From positions 103,264 through 167,263 of the forward strand of contig QLIY01000134.1 in the NCBI GenBank assembly GCA_003260075.1: DNA of 64,000 bases. The letters run 5' to 3'. The DNA is from Phallusia mammillata (lineage: Eukaryota; Chordata; Ascidiacea; Phlebobranchia; Ascidiidae). This document shows, in pieces, positions 1-12,104 of this stretch; the first letter of the stretch is position 1, and each line of letters begins with the position of its first letter. The notes beneath the pieces are model-generated. The model saw only the letters and a list, made by a program, of their open reading frames with translations. It ran no database searches and was not told the origin of the DNA. The position numbers and the translations under genes are program-made.

Positions 1-3000
1 TGCGGCGGAAAAATTGCTTTGAAGCTAGCGGGGTCTGCTGCTGGATATTGTTAAACTGCTTCTTAAAAGACAATATTGGGTGAAGCGAAAGAGGCGTGGC
101 AGTGGGCGGGCGGGCTCCCTGTGAAAGCCTCCGAAATCTCGTCAGTTATATTAAATTCAAACCAGGTCCAGAATTCCCAGCTGTGCTGATTATCGTATCA
201 ACGTGACGTCATGAATTATGACGCGCGCGCCGGCGACATCAAAAGCCCGATGCCGCGGTTTGTGACGTGGGGCCTTTGATGTGAGTTGATTGTATTTGAC
301 GTGGCACAGACAAAGCTGCTGCGCGAGACGTTTTACTTCATTGCCGGAGCTGATAAATTCACGTAGCCGGTAGCGGTACGTGCTGCACGGTTTGTGCAAA
401 GAGAAAGTGAGAAAAAGGATTTTTATTTTGTCCATTATGACTCATAAAGGCGAGTGGGTGTATTATCTGGTGAGGCAAAGGATGTTTTGATGCTATAAAG
501 ATGATTCAAAGATTACTGGAAATCGTTTTCTCCGGATGTCAAAAGCGGAAACAAACATGTTTTTCTCTGGGCACGTTGCCCACATTTTTTCAGCCGTTTT
601 ATAAAGTTGTTCAATGTGATTTACAATATTCAAAGCAAACGGAAAAATTATTTAACATATAGCCCCAACGTTGAGAAACATTTACAAAAAGCTTGTCGTT
701 TGTCAATTACAAAGAATTAGGAACATTCAAAATCTTGAAGGAGTTTAAACAAATTTGCGCATGAAAATCCACGAGCACGTAGTTTAAAGAGTGAAACAAA
801 AAAAAACACGACAACAAAAATTATCCATAGGGAGGTTTCTAAAAACAATTTAACAATCGCTGTTGCTATCATTTTAAGCGTACAAGAGGTGGTATTGTTA
901 ATTAAACTTAAAAAGAGCTACCGGAGAATCCCTCAAAGTAAGAAATACTAACACTGAACACTCGTGAAAAAAAATCGCCTACCACTGCTAGCGCCACAGA
1001 GCAGCACAAATACAACATTACATCTTGTGTCTTGTTTATTATTCGCCCGCTTTGAATAATAAAATATCTTCAAACATTACCCTGCAACATGGTCTAAATT
1101 GGTTGCTTGTTGGTGACCTTATTAACAGTACATTGCGACCGCGTGTGGTCTTTGAAAATAATACGAACCACTCGCTCAAACGGCTTTATGTCTTGTCACC
1201 AGCTGCACTGATGAGATCTTATAGATCGAAACAGGGTTTGCAGCATGCAGATAACATTTGGGCCAAATCAGGTAAATCAATTGTTGTTTAACTCTCGAAA
1301 AATGACATAACTAATGTTTTTTTACATTTACCCCCAAAAGCATGTCAAAATGGCCTCATGGGTTTAAATATATCCCTGTTTAAGACCCTCCCGTTTAATG
1401 GTAACCGTTGACAGATGAAAAGTGATCAAAACAAGATGTTTGTGATTTTAAAACTTTTGCTAAGCTCGTTTCCAAGTCACGCTCATCACGAAAATCGCTT
1501 CATGTTTTTATTACAATATTGACACAAGCATCGCGCCCACAGAACTTATCACGATTATTGTGACGTCAAAATCGCGTTCACGGCCTTATGACGTCACACA
1601 TCAAACAGCGAAAGTTGGAGAAAGCGATTTCGAGTTTAATCGTCCGTAAAAGCTTTTGAATTCGAACTCTTTTGCGCCTTTACTGTAAATAGCAACAGTG
1701 CGTAATAGGGATTTCGTAATTAGGGCCAGTAATTGCAGTAAAAGGGTGTAAATTGGGATGTTTCAGCCGTAAGAGCCTTGTCAAGGTGTGGATAATTACA
1801 GTTTGGTGTCCAGAAGTGCTATGACAACCCCGACACATCTGGAGATCGTGCTAAAACTGTTTTAGGAGAGTGACGTAAGTTTAATATGGACAAAAAAATC
1901 TGGTAAAATTTTCTCATTAAAACATGCCCATAAGGTAACAGTTCCCAACCTCGGCCTTATACTCCCTTTTTGCATTTCATTTCACATGTTGTGAAACTTA
2001 AAGTTGCTTTCACTGACAAAAACTGTGCAAAAGGTTTTAACAAACCTAATAACAGCCAAATTTAGATTTTATTTTTAACTGACAATTTGGTTGTTGCTCT
2101 CCTGTTCAGGGTTTTTGAACATTGTGGTTTGCCGCCCGTTAAAAATTTTGGGTTTCGAATGCGACGGAAAGAAATTAAGAACTCGAGTATAATCGCGAAA
2201 TATACACATACAATATATCCTACATATCCTAAACTAAACGGCATAGCATTTCTAGGTCTATTTAACTTTCCATTCTGCACAAAAATTTTGCAATAAGGCA
2301 GAAATTCTTGTTATTACACAAAACAAGTCAAACCATTTAACCCCACTGACCTTTCGGGGCAAATCCTGTTGGGTGCTCCCGCCAAAACGTGAACCCCGCC
2401 CGTATAAACTTGTCACTTCACGAAGGGTGTGCTCGGCCACCCGCAATTTCCCTGCATTCCATGTTAATGACGTATACATACACATCATATGATCGTGACG
2501 TCAAAGCAACTAAAGGTCAAGTTTTATACTCACAAGGTCAAGGTTTAATAAACATCATATCGCAACATTTTCAAGCATTGCACCTTGACTAAAAGCTATC
2601 TACGTCACTCGCATGAATTCTCTGGCCAATTTTTCACTCGACAAAGCACCACAAAAGGTACTATGACGTCATAAGCGTGGTTCATTCAAGACAGAATTGC
2701 AACCATTCCAGGGAAATGTGCCAGCGATGCGATGCGTAATCCCATTGTTTTCAGAAGCCACGTTTTTCCATCATTGTCGGGTCACCTCTTGTATGTTTCG
2801 TCCACATTGCGCGCTAAATGTGTGGTTTGGCGAAAGATTGCGTTCCAAGACGCAAAAACCTCGGGCACATCTCGTGCGTCAGCAGTTGTTTTGGCAAAGT
2901 GTTTGTTTCGTCACAGACACCATTCTATGTCCATTATGCGTCATGATGGGTGAGTGGTACGCCCACCCACTCTTAAGTTGGATCACATGACATTTTCCCA

Positions 3001-3226
3001 CCGAAAAACTAAAGTTTCAATTTTCGAATGGTCTCAAGAGCTCTTGACCAATTAGCGAAGGACACGTAGTAATCAAAGATTGCACCACAAAGTTCTGACG
3101 TCAAACCCGGGAATTTCGTCAAAAGGAAGTTTGTATTGTTTTAATGGAGTCACCGCAGTAACTTGATACCTTTATGATTTTCTTCATTCACTACAGATGA
3201 ATAGACATTAGACATCATATAATTAC

Positions 3227-3629
3227 TAGTGATGCACCGAAGTTTCGGTTGGCCGAAACATTTCGGCCGAATACGCTGTGTTTCGATGTTTCGGTTTCGG
3301 CCGAATTTTCAAAAACTTTTTGATTGCATGGATTTAATGCCTAAACTATGATTTCCGACAATACGAAACGTCATAAATTAACTAATTTTTGTGTCTATAA
3401 AATACGAGCTACGTTGTCTGCAAAATATTACAATTTTAGTAGCGCTTTCGCATTGTGAAAGTGATTTTTATTTGTCATAATTCACTTCACTCGCATCAAC
3501 GACACAAGGTTCAGTTGAAAACATCCATATAAACGGGGATTTTAGGTTCGGCCTGAATCGGCCGAAAGCCTTGTGGCCGAATATTCGGTTTCGGCCCGAA
3601 CCTTTTTAGGCGGGTTCGGTGCATCACTA
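3227..3629. mobile_element. hAT-type MITE with perfect 8-bp target duplication
   Basis: The element begins TAGTGATGCACCGAA and ends with its reverse complement TTCGGTGCATCACTA. It is flanked on both sides by the direct 8-mer ataattac (3219-3226 and 3630-3637), the target-site length of hAT transposons. Both subterminal parts are rich in TTCGGCC/GGCCGAA motifs, which look like repeated transposase-binding sites. No transposase frame lies inside its 403 bp, so it is non-autonomous. Confidence 0.85.
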
Positions 3630-3714
3630 ATAATTACCCATCCCGTCTGATTACCAATTTTAACGTCATTAAAATACTAACAAAATATATCATACATTCA
3701 TGTGCAAAGTTCGT

Positions 3715-3778
3715 GTGCCAGAACCGCTATGGAAAAACCATTGAATGTGCCAGAGCCGCTCTGGAAAAACCATTGAAT
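3715..3778. repeat. Two-copy 32-bp tandem repeat
   Basis: Two adjacent 32-bp units starting gtgccaga and ending ccattgaat differ at two positions (aaccgctat against gagccgctct region). Nothing suggests a coding role. Confidence 0.75.
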
Positions 3779-3954
3779 AACCCTCAAAACGAGGCCTCCT
3801 ATATCCACTTCGTATAACTTTAATTGCAACTTAACGTTGTCGCCAACATACCGAATTCGTACTTAATCACAATGCAAAGCATTTTCAAGCTACCCTAAGT
3901 ATTGAATTTGATGCAAATCCCTATAGCTTCAAATTAAAAGAAAGTGTTAACTAA

Positions 3955-3966
3955 GGGGGGGGGGGG
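3955..3966. repeat. G12 homopolymer, possible assembly scar
   Basis: A run of 12 G. Unlike the C10 spacers elsewhere it has no duplicated flanks that I can find. The sequence just to its right (about 4002-4033) resembles the terminus of a hAT-type element (reverse strand CCAGTGGATTTCAACTC), so the left part of an element may be missing here. Confidence 0.35.
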
Positions 3967-4754
3967 TCCAAGCTATTCATTTAATTGAACTAGTGGTCCA
4001 TGACCTGGAAAGAGTTGAAATCCACTGGCTTACACCATATTTTTGTTGATATAGCGAACCTTCGCACACTTTAAATCGCAAAAGTTGTAAATGGCAGTTT
4101 GGTGCTTATATAATACATAAGCCCATTTGCAGTTGGTCACGTTTTTTTCAACTCAAACGGTTTCTTGCTGCATAAAAGACAAACTGTTGAACCGATGTAA
4201 AAGTTGCTTGTCATCACATCATTAGAACATACCGAAATTTCTATCGTCAGAAGTTTGAACTACTGAAGCAAAGATTTAGGATTTTCATCAGCGTGACACA
4301 AACCTTTGAAAAAATCAACAAGTTATGGAGTAAACAAGCGTAACTTTATTGCATCTCCTTCCACACTTCGACATATTGCAACGCAACGGAACAGGTCATG
4401 ACAGATTATGTGTGTTGGAGAATACAGTCGTCTGTTATCGTTCCGCTGCTTGTGTTGAAATGCCTGAATTTGGTGTTCAATCCCGGAAAGGTTATTGTAA
4501 AGCTCTGGCCAACCTGACGATTTGTATCCAACTCTGACCTTTACGTTTAGAGAGACAGTCAAACCAGGGGATAAGTGTTTAGGCTAATGCAAAGTTCGAG
4601 ATTTTATTCAAGTATGAAACTAACGAATACATCGACCCAGCTCGCACTGTTGGCTGATTTGGCTTCTTCAAAATATTTTTTAATATTCGCTGATTACAAA
4701 AAAGGAAATTTTAGATTATCATGAATGCAATCTCAACAAAATGTATGTATCAAC

Positions 4755-4860
4755 AAATTTTAGCTCTTCCAGCAGTTTTTATTATAATATGCCAACGTTT
4801 CGATGTCCCATACGAGACACCTTCATCAGGGTAATGATATAAATTGAAAACACAAAGTTG
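4755..4860 (-). ncRNA. Possible hammerhead ribozyme motif within a repeat
   Basis: On the minus strand the core CTGATGA (4829-4823) is followed by a hairpin and then GAAAC (4801-4797). The hairpin pairs GGTGTC with GACATC (one G-T wobble) around an eight-base loop. This is the order and spacing of stem II in a hammerhead ribozyme. Such ribozymes are known from Penelope-like retroelements and retrozymes, where stem III is very short. I cannot confirm stems I and III or the cleavage triplet by eye. It may be the end of a degenerate retroelement. Confidence 0.3.
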
Positions 4861-5078
4861 TGATAAAACAAGGGCGGTAAAACACACACAAAAGTAGTAA
4901 AAAACGCAGTGCGCACCAATGGTTAAGTGATATGCACTTAGTTTTTGTTTCATGAAATTGTGGGTTTTACTCAAGTTTTGGGTCCAATCTTCAAGTCGCT
5001 AAAGAAAAGCCCTGGAGTGTTGCTCCTGATCGTCATTTTAAACTCTAGCAAAACCCATGCATTGTCTCGTTTTTTTAG

Positions 5079-5262
5079 GAGCAAGTTAGGCTTTAATCCC
5101 CGCATGAACTTCGCCAAGGTCGACTTCCAACAAGGTCTGACGTCACAAGTGGCTCGCGAAGAATACCGACGCAATTATGACGTCAATCACGTGATCAAAA
5201 GATATCGAGCAAAGAAACAGCTGACATGGCCGACAGACGTTGACAATGAAAGCGAAAAATAA
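5079..5262 (+). CDS. Probable 3'-terminal exon of an unidentified gene
   Basis: A coding-looking stretch follows a good acceptor (polypyrimidine tract then TTTTTTTAG) and ends at a TAA that overlaps a polyadenylation signal. It encodes about 60 residues, basic and hydrophilic, including FQQGLTSQVAREEYRR and YDVNHVIKRY. The frame is open upstream to 4945, so the acceptor is a choice, not proven. No domain is recognised; the YDVxxVIxxY stretch faintly recalls the region before helix B of KCNQ potassium channels, but the identity is too weak to name it. No upstream exons could be assigned in the window. Two of its codon runs contain TGACGTCA (5138, 5178). Confidence 0.4.
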
Positions 5263-5263
5263 A
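5258..5263 (+). terminator. Polyadenylation signal AATAAA
   Basis: AATAAA overlaps the stop codon of the putative terminal exon at 5079-5262. An overlap of stop and signal is unusual but fits a very short 3' UTR. Confidence 0.4.
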
Positions 5264-7659
5264 TGTGTTTTTTTACGGAAGAACGCAAAACCAACAACTC
5301 TTTCCTGTCCTGTTCTTTAGTACTACCGTTTTATTTTGGTTATTTTATTGGATTTCTTGATGTTCGCAAATGCAGCATAACAACTTATTCCTTAGATGCA
5401 GTATCAGTAGAATATGTAACGTGTGTGCAGTAACCAACCAATTCTTTAGTTTGATAAACGTTTGTTCTATTATAATACTTAATCATACCTTATATGGACC
5501 TACATAGTGCCCTGCGTGATGTTCGAAATTTTGCACCGATAATGATACAACAGCCATTGTTGAAACCTTTGCAATGAAATACAAACACTGTAAACGATTC
5601 TCGGTGCAGTTATGTTTTTATCAACTATTTTCCGTCGATTGTCTCCATTGTGTATGACGCCTGTTAGTTAGGAAAACCATGAGACAACAATAAATGTTTT
5701 CTAAATAAGCTGTAATGTAATCAAGGCTTCCGCGTTTACAGTCCAGAAAAAACAAACAAACAATGGTTTAGGAACAAATCACTGCAAGCAACCGCTAATC
5801 CATAGCGCTACCTTCCAGTTTTTGTTGTCCACATAACACACAAGCCGTTCCCCCCACAACACAGACAACCCTTTGTTTTTGCTGTTCCAACCAGCAGATT
5901 GGTTTATTCAACACGCAAATATAAGCGCCCACTGACAAGCAATACAGTATATTTAAACTAAAATCTCCCAGCTCGTTGATTGGTGGATGAAGAGTACAAT
6001 CAACCTTATGCTTTTGAATTCAAATTTATTAAAGCATAGTCGTGCATCCTTATTAATTCAAGATAAATATACTTCGCCTTTGCGGCATCTTTAGTATCTT
6101 ATTTAAACAGAATGATAAGCAAAACTTGTTTGTGAATTTGTTATCAACAACACACATAAGCACTCTCTAGCCATAAACACAGCTTTGTTATTGATTGTTT
6201 AACCTACATTCCGTTCCCTTTTGTCAAAACGCCATGTTCACGAAATTCTCGTTGCTCGGGTTTCGCACAACCGGGGAATCCCCACCGCATTGACCCTGTG
6301 AGTCCGGTTGGATTTCAGCGCAGAAGCGAACTTTCGAACTTGCAAGGATCGGCTGACAGCGAAAGTCGACCGCTGAATCAACAGATCAAGTCACCCGAAT
6401 CGCGCAATGCATGTCTACAAAGCCTGCGGTAACCACTGGCAACACGACTAGCGGCGGGCTGGGGGGAGGGGTGACGGGTCGTTTTGTTTTCCTATTAAGA
6501 AGCGTTGAAAACAAACACGGACTCTGCAAATGTTAAACTAAACTTAGTGGGGTTGGTTTTGTGTATATAAAGACGGTTTTACTTTTGCCGTAAATACGAC
6601 GTCCTTTACCTAGTAATGAATCCGTGTTTTTGCTTCTGAAGCGTGAGTTAAAGTGACTGATGACTTGGACATGCTCGGTAAACATTACAGTTGAGTTGCA
6701 GGCAACTTGCGGTCACTGTGTTAAACGCTTCGCTTAGTTCTGTACCCTTAGTCTTACTTAAATAATTGTTGTTTACAGAAAATCCCAAACCGTGCAGAAC
6801 GTTCGCAAAGAATTTAAGTATTAACCTGAAGAGTGTACAGTTTCAAACTTAACACTTTAAATTTGTTTACATGTTCTGCAAACGTAAAAATTTTCAAAAC
6901 ATGTAAACAGAATAGGGTCAGCTACAAATAATTCACATTTCTTACTCAAAATAAAGTTCATTTCTTGTGAAAGATTTTACTTTGTTAAAATAAACATTTT
7001 AGGGTCATTTGGCATTACATTGTAAGCTGTAAACAAAACAAACGCCTATGGTTGATTATATCCATAATTTTGTACACAACATGTGATCCTGTGAAAGAGT
7101 TCCAATTTGGGGATCATCATGTTAAAGGCAAGAGCCCTCTGACCAAGTCTTTATACAAGACCGTGGCTGGATTCGAACCCATAAGCTTCCGAGCATAAGT
7201 CACTTGAGTATAAACCCGTCCATCTTTAAAGGAATTAATTTACATTGTCCAATATATCTTTGATCGTAAGCAATCAAGTTTCATCAAAACGTTTCGGCCC
7301 GATAATTAGGCACCGGTTGCTATTGTACCTATCACAATGCAAGGTAATACTATCTGAAGCACAACACAGAACCAAAATAATTGTGATGGTAAATTCTGCG
7401 TTTGCTGGACACGAGCTGGTATTACGGATTGGCAATTCACAATCGTTATTTCAAACTTATCATTATCGGCAGCTGTGCCATTATTCCGCGGGATCGAACC
7501 GGTCATAAGGCGGCAAAACGCTTCACGATTTTCCGACAATGATGTTAAGACATCGGGCAAGGTGGCAGTTACTTGCGACAGAAAACGTGTAATGACGCTG
7601 CATAAAGGCACGAGTAAACGCGCAGCAACTCGCATGAGCCATGGTCAAAGTTATGTGCA

Positions 7660-7699
7660 CGTGGAAATGCTATTTGCTACGTGGAAATGCTATTTGCTT
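7660..7699. repeat. 20-bp tandem duplication
   Basis: The unit cgtggaaatgctatttgcta occurs twice in direct succession, the second copy ending in t-t in place of t-a. Nothing else is visible. Confidence 0.7.
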
Positions 7700-9468
7700 T
7701 TGCCAAATACGATTATGTTTGGAAACGTTCTTACTATTAACAACAAAAAGTTGACAACAACAAGCTGTTTTGCCATTCAAAATAGTAATAAATTTGTGGC
7801 ACGATGGTCAAATAGATCTTTTGTTAAAATGAACATTACATACCCCAAAATCTGCAGGGCCTGAACGCAAATAAACAATTTCTGTAATAGTTTATTTAAG
7901 TCTGCCTGCTCATGTTTTGTTTGTGGGATGGAGTCTTGTCCACAACGAAAATTTCCCAGTTTTTTTGGAAACAACGGCCCTAACCGGGATTCGCACCACC
8001 AAAGCAACGGTTGCAAGAGTCGTGTATTTCATATCCGACTATCGTTGTGACAACCTGGTCTAAAGCTTTTATATTTGTGGGCTGTAATGCAGTAACGCAG
8101 CAGATATAAGCCACAACGAAAAGTTTCCATATATACGTACTTGACGTAAGCTGTACCGATACCCGAACTAACTGTCATTTGTATTATCAAAGTAAATTGC
8201 AATTTACGATTAGAAGATCATGTTGCCTTTTAACGTTACATAAAGTTATTAATGCAATATTAGTCATATAATACATGTATTAAACTTTGCCCATTAAACT
8301 AGGTCCATTATATTCCGTTCATATTGCGTTAAAAGCAAATTTGCATGGCATTTTCTTTATTCAAATGCAACCCCATTTGATTTTGATCTCCGAGAGTTTT
8401 AATTTTTGCGTGGGTAGCTTTGGCATACAGGCGGAACCGAGATAGGCAGTAGAATATTGGAAATCCCATGCCGCGGGCCACGTTTTCAAACGTGAAATGC
8501 AAATGCACAAATCATTTTGAGACGTGACCAAAGTTCTCTCCTTGATGAGTATTAAATGCCAATATAAACCCAGCGTCAAATTACCTGAAGGTTAATAACT
8601 GCTTAGTAAAGCGCGCCACGCAAGGGTTAAGCAAACCAGATTGATGCCCAAAATGAAACCGCATTTTTAAAAATAACTTAATATTTTTGTGTCAACCAGC
8701 CTACACAAGACGTGTAAATGCCAAACCATGTAGTACCAGGTGTAGTTAGGACTTTAAACGAATGCCAATAAACATTTGTGTTCAAGCAAAGTTCAAACTT
8801 AATTACTTGTCTCGTCTAGCCCTTTTCCTGATGACTTGAATAGGTAGCTATTGTTTAGAATCATGTTCATAAATGACGATTATCATTTAATCCATTGTGA
8901 TTAGCTGATTTTGGGTGTGATTTGCATGGTACGTTTCCAAGAATATTATACCATTATAAATACGTGGGGGGTTAATATAGCAACTACCTGGTATAAATAG
9001 CCTTACCCAGCAAAGTACAATGGTAATGAAAGCGAACCAACGTATATTAACATTCCAATTTTGACGTGGCCTATTGCTGTCATGTAAATTTAACTCGTCA
9101 AACAGCCGACTCATGTGCTGCACTGAGTGCTTTTAAGTAAAACATTAGTTTTATGTTTTGCAGCAAACGAGACCATAAGCAGTAAATCCAACAAGTTTTT
9201 TTTACAAAATATACGCCTTTAACATAACCAAATCAAGTTTCACACATACTGGGAATTTTGAAAGTATTTGTCATTGTAGGAAAATCAAATTTTTCAAGAA
9301 ATCATTGAAAACATGATGTTGTTGATTAAAAACCTACCGAATGGGCAAAAATAGATCAAAAACATATTTTTAGGACGTGAAACGTAACAAACACAAAAAC
9401 AAACCTCACTTCCGTTCAAGCTTTACTAAAACACTGCGAAAGACAATCAATTAGCAATGCAGCAAGCA

Positions 9469-9831
9469 AATAACTCTGTGCGGGCGGCTTTGAAGAAACG
9501 CCAAGTACAAAACCACAACAAAGTGGGAAAACACGAACACACTTCGTAAGAACAAGACACAAAAGCTGTGGCAACTAATTAAACACAAATGACCTTTAGT
9601 TGAAAGCGAAAGTAGTAATGCTTTGCGGCAGCCGCCACACCCACTTGTCACTTCACNAATAACTCTGTGCGGGCGGCTTTGAAGAAACGCCAAGTACAAA
9701 ACCACAACAAAGTGGGAAAACACGAACACACTTCGTAAGAACAAGACACAAAAGCTGTGGCAACTAATTAAACACAAATGACCTTTAGTTGAAAGCGAAA
9801 GTAGTAATGCTTTGCGGCAGCCGCCACACCC
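9469..9831. repeat. Unmerged overlap across a single N
   Basis: About 174 bp (9469-9642) is repeated almost exactly at 9658-9831, with one N at 9657 between them. The last 14 bases before the N match nothing in the second copy, as expected for a poor-quality contig end. I read it as an assembly join that failed to merge overlapping contigs. Confidence 0.8.
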
Positions 9832-10240
9832 TGCATGTTGTCATTTGAAAAGGGTGCGCGTTACGGACGGCTTGTTCAGGTCTACTTACGAAATATTTGT
9901 TTTGAAATGCCTGCAATCACGACATCAAAATAGTTTTGGGCCAAATGTCATTAGGATTAAGTTGTCAATATTGTTTTGATTCTAATCTCAGTTTTGACCT
10001 TTTCTCCTATTAGGAGACTCCTAAGGTTTGGCAGCATTTACGCTGAAAAGAGAATTCCATCAACGGTTTCAGATCTTGGTGCGACTTTTAAACACAATTG
10101 TATTGGTGTGCAATGCACAAGTAATATGTAACAATCGACAAATGTCACACTTATGTAGAAAAGCTCTACAAAAGCTTTTACGGAATTCTTACAGTTTAAC
10201 AAAAATGTCGTTCAACTGGTGTTAATGTTAAACAAAAATA

Positions 10241-10389
10241 GGGGGGGGGGAAGCGAACCAACCTATATTAACATTCCAATTTTGACGTGGCCTATTGTCA
10301 TGTAAATTTAACTCGTCAAACAGCCGACTCATGTGCTACACTGAGTGCTTTTAAGTAAAACATTAGTTTTATGTTTTGCAGCAAACGAN
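10241..10389. repeat. Misplaced redundant fragment bounded by G10 and N
   Basis: Ten G (10241-10250) are followed by a copy of 9030-9172, ending at an N (10389). The copy differs from the original by a three-base gap and a few substitutions. A homopolymer at one end and an N at the other suggest a small allelic contig placed here by the scaffolder. Confidence 0.7.
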
Positions 10390-11883
10390 ACAGTTGTTGA
10401 TAAATTTCCACTTCATCATACAGAGTTCGTTTTCAACTCGCTTAATGAGTCACAAAACACATGTGATATTTGCAACTTTACACAATAAAATTCGGTAGTT
10501 ATAGCAAAGTGTGTGAAAAAGCAAACATAACATGAGGGTCAAAATAAGCGTTACCGAATAATGAGAAAAGATAACCTCAAAACTTCTTTTCGTTAACCAT
10601 GAGAGCAGCAATCTGACCAACAAACATATCGCAAGAGCTTCTTTAATTAAGCGTTACAACTGGCTGTAGCCGCACAGTGTGTTAGCAAGCCGATTGTAGC
10701 TGCAGATAAGCTAACAAGTAGTGTGAGAAACTACCACTAAACCCAACGCAAACACGCCTGGCTCTAGTAAATTCTATTGATCTGTTGAAACGTAAACATC
10801 ACTATAAGCCATGTTTATCTGTTCGTCCTTTCGTGACGGAATCAAAAGCCAGCTGATTTTTATCGCGATTGCACTTAACAGGTGCAGACCAACCCAAATA
10901 TTTGGAATCTTTGACACCCGAAGTGTGTTTTTGAGTGAAATGCTGCCACGAGGCAAAGCTTTTATCTCCCACTTTCATCTCAGTGTCGCTTTCCGTCGGT
11001 GACGATGTTAAACTTTATATAGGTCACCCCCAAAGTTTTTGATGGACCGGTTGTACCAGTAGGGTATGGAGCTATTAAATGACAAGGAAGCTGCAGAAAC
11101 TGCACACTGCTTTTCGATCTACGTGATTTCAGCAGTGCAGCTGGTTTCGAAAAAGTTCGAAGTTTCGAAAGATGAATGCCACACTTTGATCGTCTTTTTT
11201 AAAAAAACGGACGAACAAAATTAGGTTTTAACAGTATTACGCTTTCACTACTTATCATTTGGGTCTTGGCCGTTATACTGGTGGATTAAGGCAAACCCAA
11301 TTCTGAAACTATCTTCTTCATTTTACTCTTGATAAAACGTCTCGACGGACTAACACCACGTTGTTCGGGTTGATTTTCTTGGAGTTGGGTTCAGTTTTAT
11401 TCCGACAAAGCACATGTAATAACGCTAAACATTCATATCAAGAATATTACGAGATAGTTGTCTCTGTGACCACCAGGATATAACTAAGAGAAAAGGTATC
11501 ATTAAAACCTAAAATGCTTCTTTCATTACTTTAAAGTAAAACAAAACAAAACATCACGCCCCATTTCACGGCAACGTAATTTTTTATGCCAAATGGTCGT
11601 ATCGGGGTATTTAATCACATTGTTTTATACAAGTTGAAAAACTTCATAACCAAACCGCCCGTAAACACAGTTCAAAGGAATATTCCACATCAAAGCACCG
11701 CCGTACCGCGTAAAGTGCGATGTAATTTCACCAACAGGAGTAGGGAGTTGCATGTGGTATTGAACAACACACATTGGGAAATTTGAACCGCTTCATTCTG
11801 TCCCTGCAAACTGGCTAATCAAGCTGTATTTATTTAAGAAACTAAAGCCCAAACCCGGGCCGACTTACAGCTCTGGATCCCTT

Positions 11884-12104
11884 AACTTGATTAAATTACT
11901 GAGGCCCACTATAAGAGACCGTTATCACGTTTAAAATCACAATTCTAGAATGACGATGCTAATACGCCACAGTTGAAATTTGCCTATCGCCCCCCCCCCA
12001 CTTGATTAAATTACTGAGGCCCACTATAAGAGACCGTTATCACGTTTGAAATCACACTTCTAGAATGACGATGCTAATACGCCACAGTTGAAATTTGCCT
12101 ATCT
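11884..12104. repeat. C10 scar with duplicated flank (about 105 bp)
   Basis: The segment 11884-11988 recurs at 12000-12104 with two visible substitutions. The spacer is G followed by ten C (11990-11999). Confidence 0.8.

Larger units (their letters stand above)
1..5078. other. Mostly non-coding stretch, no gene model supported
   Basis: Six-frame reading gives only short open frames without recognisable domains or linked splice sites. It may be upstream introns of whatever gene owns the terminal exon at 5079, or intergenic. It holds a hAT-type MITE (3227-3629), a short tandem repeat (3715-3778), a G12 run, a possible hammerhead motif (about 4797-4829, minus) and six copies of TGACGTCA (204, 1561, 1589, 2496, 2664, 3096). 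Confidence 0.5.

Noticed and set aside
7140-7205. tRNA-like segment on the minus strand with GGGTTCGAATCC
   Set aside because: Only the B-box is good; the A-box and acceptor stem do not form a cloverleaf, so at most a tRNA-derived repeat relic.
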